Shown in pieces: positions 59,555-64,000 of a DNA stretch of 64,000 nt. The notes beneath the pieces were generated by a model. It did no database searches, was not told the DNA's origin, and saw only the letters and a program-made list of their open reading frames with translations. Where the stretch lies: NCBI RefSeq assembly GCF_001945395.1, contig NZ_MSXV01000011.1, forward strand, positions 113,708 through 177,707. Reading direction: 5' to 3'. The position numbers were made by a program, and so were the translations under genes. Source of the stretch: Pseudomonas sp. PA15(2017). Lineage in GTDB: Bacteria > Pseudomonadota > Gammaproteobacteria > Pseudomonadales > Pseudomonadaceae. Numbering within the stretch: the stretch's first letter is position 1; each line of letters starts with the position of its first letter.

Positions 59555-60928
59555 ATGCTCACTCGCCAGAAAATCAACGCCTCGGTGTCGCCGAAAGGCA
59601 GCCTGGAAACCCTCTCCCAGCGTGAAGTCCAGCAACTGCGCGAGACCGGCTCGGGCAGCGTCTACGCGCTGTTTCGCCAGTGCGCCCTGGCGATCCTCAA
59701 TACCGGTTCGCACAGCGACAACGCCAAGACCATCCTCGAGGCCTACCCGGACTTCGAAGTGAAGATCCACCAGCAGGACCGCGGCATCCGCCTGGAACTG
59801 ATCAACGCGCCGGCCGATGCCTTCGTCGATGGCGAGATGATCGCCAGCACCCGCGAGATGCTGTTCAGCGCCCTGCGCGACATCGTCTACACCCAGAGCG
59901 AGCTGGAGAACAAGCGGGTCGACGTGGACAGCTCCAGTGGCCTCACCGACTACGTGTTCCACCTGCTGCGCAACGCCCGCACCCTGCGCGCCGGCGCCGA
60001 GCCGAAGATGGTGGTGTGCTGGGGTGGCCACTCGATCAGCACCGAGGAATACAAGTACACCAAGCGGGTCGGCCACGAACTGGGCCTGCGTGCTCTGGAC
60101 GTGTGCACCGGTTGCGGCCCGGGCGTGATGAAGGGGCCGATGAAGGGCGCCACCATTTCCCATGCCAAGCAGCGCATCGTCGGCGCCCGCTACCTGGGCC
60201 TGACCGAGCCGGGCATCATCGCTGCCGAGGCGCCGAACCCGATCGTCAACGAACTGGTCATCCTGCCGGACATCGAAAAGCGTCTGGAAGCCTTCGTGCG
60301 CCTCGGCCACGGCATCATCATCTTTCCGGGCGGCGCCGGTACGGCGGAGGAATTCCTGTACCTGCTGGGCATCCTCATGCACCCGGACAACGCCGAGCTG
60401 CCCTTCCCGCTGGTGCTCACCGGCCCGAAGAGCGCCGAGCCCTATTTGCAGCAGCTGCACGACTTCATCGGCGCCACCCTGGGCCGCGAAGCGCAGAACC
60501 GCTACGTGCTGATCCCCAACGACCCGGCTGCCGTGGCGCGCCACATGGCAGCCGGCATCAAGGCGGTCAAGCAGTTCCGCCGCGAGCGCAACGACGCCTT
60601 CCATTTCAACTGGCTGCTGAAGATCGACGAGAGCTTCCAACACCCGTTCGAACCGACCCACGAAGCCATGGCCAGCCTCAACCTGACCCGCGAGCAGCCG
60701 ACCCACGAGCTGGCCGCCAACCTGCGCCGCGCCTTCTCCGGTATCGTCGCCGGCAACGTCAAGGCCCATGGCATCCAGCTGATCGAAGAGCACGGCCCTT
60801 ACGAGCTGCGCGGTGACAAGAGCATCATGCAGCCCCTGGATCGCCTGCTGCAGGCCTTCGTCGAGCAGCACCGCATGAAGCTGCCGGGTGGCTCGGCTTA
60901 CGTACCCTGCTATCGCGTGGTCAGCTAA
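59555..60928 (+). CDS. ppnN: PpnN (YgdH) nucleotide 5'-monophosphate nucleosidase, LOG family
   Basis: 457 aa from MLTRQKINASVSPKGS, which lines up with the E. coli N-terminus; a longer in-frame start at 59477 has no better site. N-terminal PpnN domain (LETLSQREVQQL, LYALFRQCALAILNTG-type segment), LOG catalytic motifs (CTGCGPGVMKGPMKGA with Arg/Glu region, PGGAGTAEEFLYLLG) and C-terminal helical domain. Cleaves purine and pyrimidine monophosphates to base and ribose-5-phosphate; the E. coli enzyme is activated by (p)ppGpp. Stands alone. Confidence 0.92.
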   Translation: MLTRQKINASVSPKGSLETLSQREVQQLRETGSGSVYALFRQCALAILNTGSHSDNAKTILEAYPDFEVKIHQQDRGIRLELINAPADAFVDGEMIASTREMLFSALRDIVYTQSELENKRVDVDSSSGLTDYVFHLLRNARTLRAGAEPKMVVCWGGHSISTEEYKYTKRVGHELGLRALDVCTGCGPGVMKGPMKGATISHAKQRIVGARYLGLTEPGIIAAEAPNPIVNELVILPDIEKRLEAFVRLGHGIIIFPGGAGTAEEFLYLLGILMHPDNAELPFPLVLTGPKSAEPYLQQLHDFIGATLGREAQNRYVLIPNDPAAVARHMAAGIKAVKQFRRERNDAFHFNWLLKIDESFQHPFEPTHEAMASLNLTREQPTHELAANLRRAFSGIVAGNVKAHGIQLIEEHGPYELRGDKSIMQPLDRLLQAFVEQHRMKLPGGSAYVPCYRVVS

Positions 60929-60997
60929 ATCGTTGAGCGCGGGGAGCCTGCGCTTCTCGCCGCTTCGGCCAACCGGCCGTCCAGACAGGAGTATCCG

Positions 60998-61744
60998 ATG
61001 GCACGCCCAGCACCCCGTACTCTCCAGGTCATCGCGTCCACCCCGGTCACCCCGCACATGCTGCGCGTGACCCTGGGCGGTGGCGAGATCGACAGCTTTC
61101 CAGCGGATCAGGAAAGCGCCTACATCAAGCTGATGTTCACTGCCCCCGGCAGGGACCAGAACCTGGTACGCACCTACACCGTGCGCCAGCAGCGCGCCGA
61201 CCAGTTCGACGTCGACTTCGTGCTGCACGAGGATGCCGGCCCGGCCTCGCAGTGGGCCATGGCCGCCAGGCCCGGCGACAGCATCCTCGTCGGCGGGCCG
61301 GGACCGAAGAAACTGGTCGACAACAGCGCCGACTGGTTTCTGGTGATCGGCGACATGACCGCCCTGCCGGCGATCAGCGTGAACCTCGAACAGCTACCCG
61401 CCGATGCCCTTGGCCACGCCGTCATCGAGGTGATCGACGGCAAGGATATCCAGGCACTGCGCCACCCCGCTGGCGTCGAGCTGCACTGGCTGGTCAACCC
61501 GCATCCCGGCGAGAACAGCCAATTGCTGGTCGATCATGTGCGTCAACTGGAATGGCTGCCAGGGCGCCCGAGCATCTGGGCGGCCTGTGAGTTCAGCGGC
61601 ATGCGCGCGCTGCGCCAGCATTTTCGCGAGCAGCGGAAGGTCGACCGCAAGGATCTGTACATTTCCAGTTACTGGAAGCTGGGCAGTAGCGAAGATCAGC
61701 ACAAAACCGTCAAACGCGAGGACGCCGAGGCGCAGGGCGAGTGA
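60998..61744 (+). CDS. Siderophore-interacting protein, ferric-siderophore reductase (SIP family)
   Basis: 248 aa. FAD-binding barrel with RTYTVRQ (flavin motif), a [14 protein letters not shown] segment and [27 protein letters not shown], here GGPGPKK then GDMTALPAI, and the C-terminal NAD(P)H region with [23 protein letters not shown]. ViuB/YqjH-type cytoplasmic enzyme that reduces and releases iron from ferric siderophores. AGGAG 6 nt from the ATG. Not adjacent to siderophore genes; a link to the import operon at the window start is only thematic. Confidence 0.92.
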   Translation: MARPAPRTLQVIASTPVTPHMLRVTLGGGEIDSFPADQESAYIKLMFTAPGRDQNLVRTYTVRQQRADQFDVDFVLHEDAGPASQWAMAARPGDSILVGGPGPKKLVDNSADWFLVIGDMTALPAISVNLEQLPADALGHAVIEVIDGKDIQALRHPAGVELHWLVNPHPGENSQLLVDHVRQLEWLPGRPSIWAACEFSGMRALRQHFREQRKVDRKDLYISSYWKLGSSEDQHKTVKREDAEAQGE

Positions 61745-61982
61745 TCGCCAGGCCACCGGCCAGTCGCTGTAACCCCCGAGTGACAAGGGATAGCGCAACA
61801 CCGATTGGCGCCAAGTTGTGCCCAACGCTGCCAATCCTGTTACACTCGGGACTTCCCGCCAGGCTTGCGCCCGGATGCTGCCCCCAGTGGCCAGCAGTAC
61901 CGGACGGGATTGCACGCCCCACGTGTGATTCAAGCCAGGCACTACACCTATAGGGCCACGCCCTCACCAGACAGGATTGCAC

Positions 61983-63833
61983 ATGTCCTTTGCCTCCCTC
62001 GGTCTCTCCGAGGCTTTGGTCCGCGCGGTCGAAGCCGCCGGTTACACCCAGCCCACTCCGGTGCAACAGCGGGCCATCCCCGCCGCGTTGCAAGGTCGCG
62101 ACCTGATGGTGGCGGCCCAGACGGGTACAGGTAAGACAGGCGGCTTCGCCCTGCCGATCCTCGAGCGGCTGTTCCCTAACGGCCACCCGGATCGCGAACA
62201 GCGCCACGGCCCGAAACAGCCCCGCGTGCTGGTGCTCACACCCACACGCGAACTGGCTGCCCAGGTGCATGACAGCTTCAAGCTGTATGCCCGCGATCTG
62301 AAATTCGTCAGCGCCTGCATTTTCGGCGGCGTTGGCATGAACCCGCAGGTGCAGGCCCTGGCCAAGGGCGTCGACGTCCTGGTCGCCTGCCCGGGTCGCC
62401 TGCTCGACCTGGCCGGGCAAGGCAGCGTCGATCTGTCCCACGTGGAAATCCTCGTGCTGGACGAAGCCGACCGCATGCTCGACATGGGCTTCATCCACGA
62501 TGTGAAGAAAGTCCTCGCCCGCCTGCCGGCCAAGCGTCAGAACCTGCTGTTCTCGGCGACCTTCTCCAAGGACATCACCGACCTCGCCAGCAAGCTGCTG
62601 CATGACCCCGAGCGCATCGAGGTGACGCCGCCGAATACCACGGTCGAGCGCATCGAACAGCGCGTATTCCGCCTGCAGGCCAGCCACAAGCGTGCCCTGC
62701 TCGCTCACCTGGTCACCGCCGGTGCCTGGGAACAAGTGCTGGTGTTCACTCGCACCAAGCACGGCGCCAACCGCCTGGCCGAGTACCTGGAAAAGCACGG
62801 CCTGACCGCTGCCGCGATTCACGGCAACAAGAGCCAGAACGCGCGCACCAAGGCCCTGGCCGACTTCAAGGCCAACAAGGTGCGCATCCTGGTCGCCACC
62901 GACATCGCCGCCCGCGGCCTGGACATCGACCAACTGCCCCATGTGGTCAACTTCGAGCTGCCCAACGTCGAGGAAGACTACGTGCACCGCATCGGCCGTA
63001 CCGGTCGTGCCGGTCGTAGCGGCGAAGCCATCTCGCTGGTCGCGCCTGACGAGGAGAAGCTGCTCAAGAGCATCGAGCGCATGACCAAGCAGAAGATCCC
63101 GGACGGCGATCTGATGGGCTTCGATGCCAGCAAGGTCGAGGCCGAGCGTCCGGAAGTACGCGAGCCGCAGAAGCCGCGCCAACCGCGCGGCGCCAAGGCC
63201 GAAGGCGAGCGCCAGAATGGGGGCCGTCGCGACAAGGGCAAGGATGGCGGCAAGGCGAAGAGCCAGCCCCAGGCCAAAGCCAAGCCGGCCCGCGGTCAGC
63301 AGCCGCGCAGCCAGGCACGCCCGGCACCGGCTGCAGGCGCTCCCGCCCTGCCACCGGATCGCGCCCCGGATGAATTCCGCGACGACGATATCGACAATTT
63401 CGGCAACCGTGTCGACTACGTACCGACCCAGAACAAGCCCCAGGGCCGTGGCCGTCGCCAGGGCGGCGGCCAGAATACTGGCGGCGCCGGTCAGGCACCG
63501 CGCGGTCAGGGCAAGGGCCCACGCACCGGCGGTGGCGGCAGCGCTAATGGCGGCGGCAAACGTCAGGGCCAGGGTCAAGGCGGCGGTCGTGGCCGTGGCG
63601 GCGACAACCGTAGCCGTGGCGCGCGTGACAACGTCGTCACGTCGCTGAACCGCGACGAGCTGCCACGCCGTGAAGGCCCGCGTCGCGACGCCCCCGAGAA
63701 GCAGCCGATCATCATGCACAAGGCTTCGCGCAGCGACCGTCTGCCAACCGCCGAACAGCTCGATCAGTTGCCGAGCAGCCGACCGCGTGGTGAAAAACCT
63801 GCCCTGCTGACTCGCAACCGCGATAGCGAGTGA
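61983..63833 (+). CDS. rhlE: DEAD-box RNA helicase, RhlE2-like
   Basis: 616 aa from [13 protein letters not shown] with AGGA 6 nt upstream. Q-motif, Walker [22 protein letters not shown] as [16 protein letters not shown], and [11 protein letters not shown] fill residues ~1-375. The tail of ~240 residues is low-complexity: Lys/Pro/Ala-rich then Gly/Gln/Arg-rich ([17 protein letters not shown]). In P. aeruginosa the RhlE2 tail binds RNA and RNase E; the length and place near the ahcY region fit that paralogue. Probably in ribosome assembly or RNA decay. Confidence 0.93.
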   Translation: MSFASLGLSEALVRAVEAAGYTQPTPVQQRAIPAALQGRDLMVAAQTGTGKTGGFALPILERLFPNGHPDREQRHGPKQPRVLVLTPTRELAAQVHDSFKLYARDLKFVSACIFGGVGMNPQVQALAKGVDVLVACPGRLLDLAGQGSVDLSHVEILVLDEADRMLDMGFIHDVKKVLARLPAKRQNLLFSATFSKDITDLASKLLHDPERIEVTPPNTTVERIEQRVFRLQASHKRALLAHLVTAGAWEQVLVFTRTKHGANRLAEYLEKHGLTAAAIHGNKSQNARTKALADFKANKVRILVATDIAARGLDIDQLPHVVNFELPNVEEDYVHRIGRTGRAGRSGEAISLVAPDEEKLLKSIERMTKQKIPDGDLMGFDASKVEAERPEVREPQKPRQPRGAKAEGERQNGGRRDKGKDGGKAKSQPQAKAKPARGQQPRSQARPAPAAGAPALPPDRAPDEFRDDDIDNFGNRVDYVPTQNKPQGRGRRQGGGQNTGGAGQAPRGQGKGPRTGGGGSANGGGKRQGQGQGGGRGRGGDNRSRGARDNVVTSLNRDELPRREGPRRDAPEKQPIIMHKASRSDRLPTAEQLDQLPSSRPRGEKPALLTRNRDSE

Positions 63834-63927
63834 CGGCAGTCCCAGGCTCGGCCTGGGCCCAGAAACGAAAACGCCGGCTCAGACAGAGCGTGTGAAAAGT
63901 CGCTGATGCAGGTAGTGATCCCATCAG

Positions 63928-63953
63928 ACGCCCCGACATTGTTCGGGGCGTTT
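63928..63953 (+). terminator. Terminator downstream of rhlE
   Basis: ACGCCCCGA (63928-63936) pairs with TCGGGGCGT (63943-63951) with a 6-nt loop, followed by TTGCTTTT. It lies 95 nt after the rhlE stop; the last 47 bases of the window show no feature. Confidence 0.8.
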
Positions 63954-64000
63954 GCTTTTGTACGATTCGAAAGGTCGCGACCAACCTTTCAAGTGAGCAG

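Noticed and set aside
59537..61228. 563-codon minus-strand open frame opposite ppnN and the SIP gene
   Set aside because: Spans two convincing genes on the other strand and has typical antisense composition.
61710..63719. 669-codon open frame on the minus strand opposite rhlE
   Set aside because: Shadow of the helicase gene; Ala/Thr repeats are the complement of the Gly/Arg tail. No family features.

Overview
The window is ordinary chromosomal DNA of a Pseudomonas-like gammaproteobacterium. It is GC-rich, uses strong AGGAG-type ribosome sites, and has gene blocks in the order known from P. aeruginosa (lptM-lysA-dapF-DUF484-xerC-yigB; glnK-amtB; spuBCDEFGH; tkt-epd-pgk-fda; metK; ahcY-metF). 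Several intergenic repeats have Pseudomonas REP cores. I see no rRNA, tRNA, insertion sequence, prophage or CRISPR array. The glnK-amt-amt arrangement recalls P. stutzeri/mendocina-like lineages rather than P. aeruginosa. That species hint is an inference from memory.

Layout. 1-4.9 kb: end of a TonB-dependent receptor, an M16 protease lipoprotein and an SbmA/YddA-type ABC transporter. Together they form a protease-associated import operon of the Fus/YddAB-PqqL kind. 5-6 kb: rnk, a DUF1289 gene and cyaY. 6.2-10.8 kb: lptM-lysA-dapF-DUF484-xerC-yigB operon, most genes touching or overlapping by 4 nt. 11-15.5 kb: sutA, yjbQ, and a nitrogen operon glnK-amtB-amt with a sigma-54 promoter and two NtrC-type sites. 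15.5-19.5 kb: ubiK, comM, betT. 19.9-32.8 kb: polyamine region, with the SpuDEFGH uptake system, aminotransferase SpuC, two divergent gamma-glutamyl-polyamine synthetases (SpuB, SpuI), a TetR regulator and agmatine deiminase AguA. 32.9-39.4 kb: OprE-type porin, a PAS-GGDEF cyclase, a fatty-acid desaturase and a PAS-GGDEF-EAL protein. 39.7-45.4 kb: glutathione transferase, YccS, a Gre-like factor, a YgjP-type metallopeptidase, a sugar dehydrogenase and a small membrane protein. 45.6-51.8 kb (minus strand): tkt-epd-pgk, two small lipoproteins (one MliC-like) and fda. 52-59.3 kb: methyl cycle, with an ArsR/methyltransferase regulator joined to metK, ligB, a thioesterase, and ahcY-metF behind a clear SAH riboswitch. 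59.5-63.8 kb: ppnN, a siderophore-interacting reductase and an rhlE-type helicase with a long basic tail.

How it works together. Three physiological modules stand out. The first is nitrogen: ammonium transport under NtrC/RpoN control, and polyamine/agmatine uptake and breakdown feeding GABA and putrescine. The second is the S-adenosylmethionine cycle, which carries two independent control devices: a protein with a methyltransferase-like sensor next to metK behind a perfect 40-bp palindrome, and an RNA sensor of S-adenosylhomocysteine in front of ahcY. The third is import of an iron-containing or peptide ligand through the outer membrane, followed by periplasmic proteolysis. I did not find a gene system that is wholly without precedent. 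The import operon, the SAM-cycle control and the missing spuA/aguB genes are the parts most worth follow-up.
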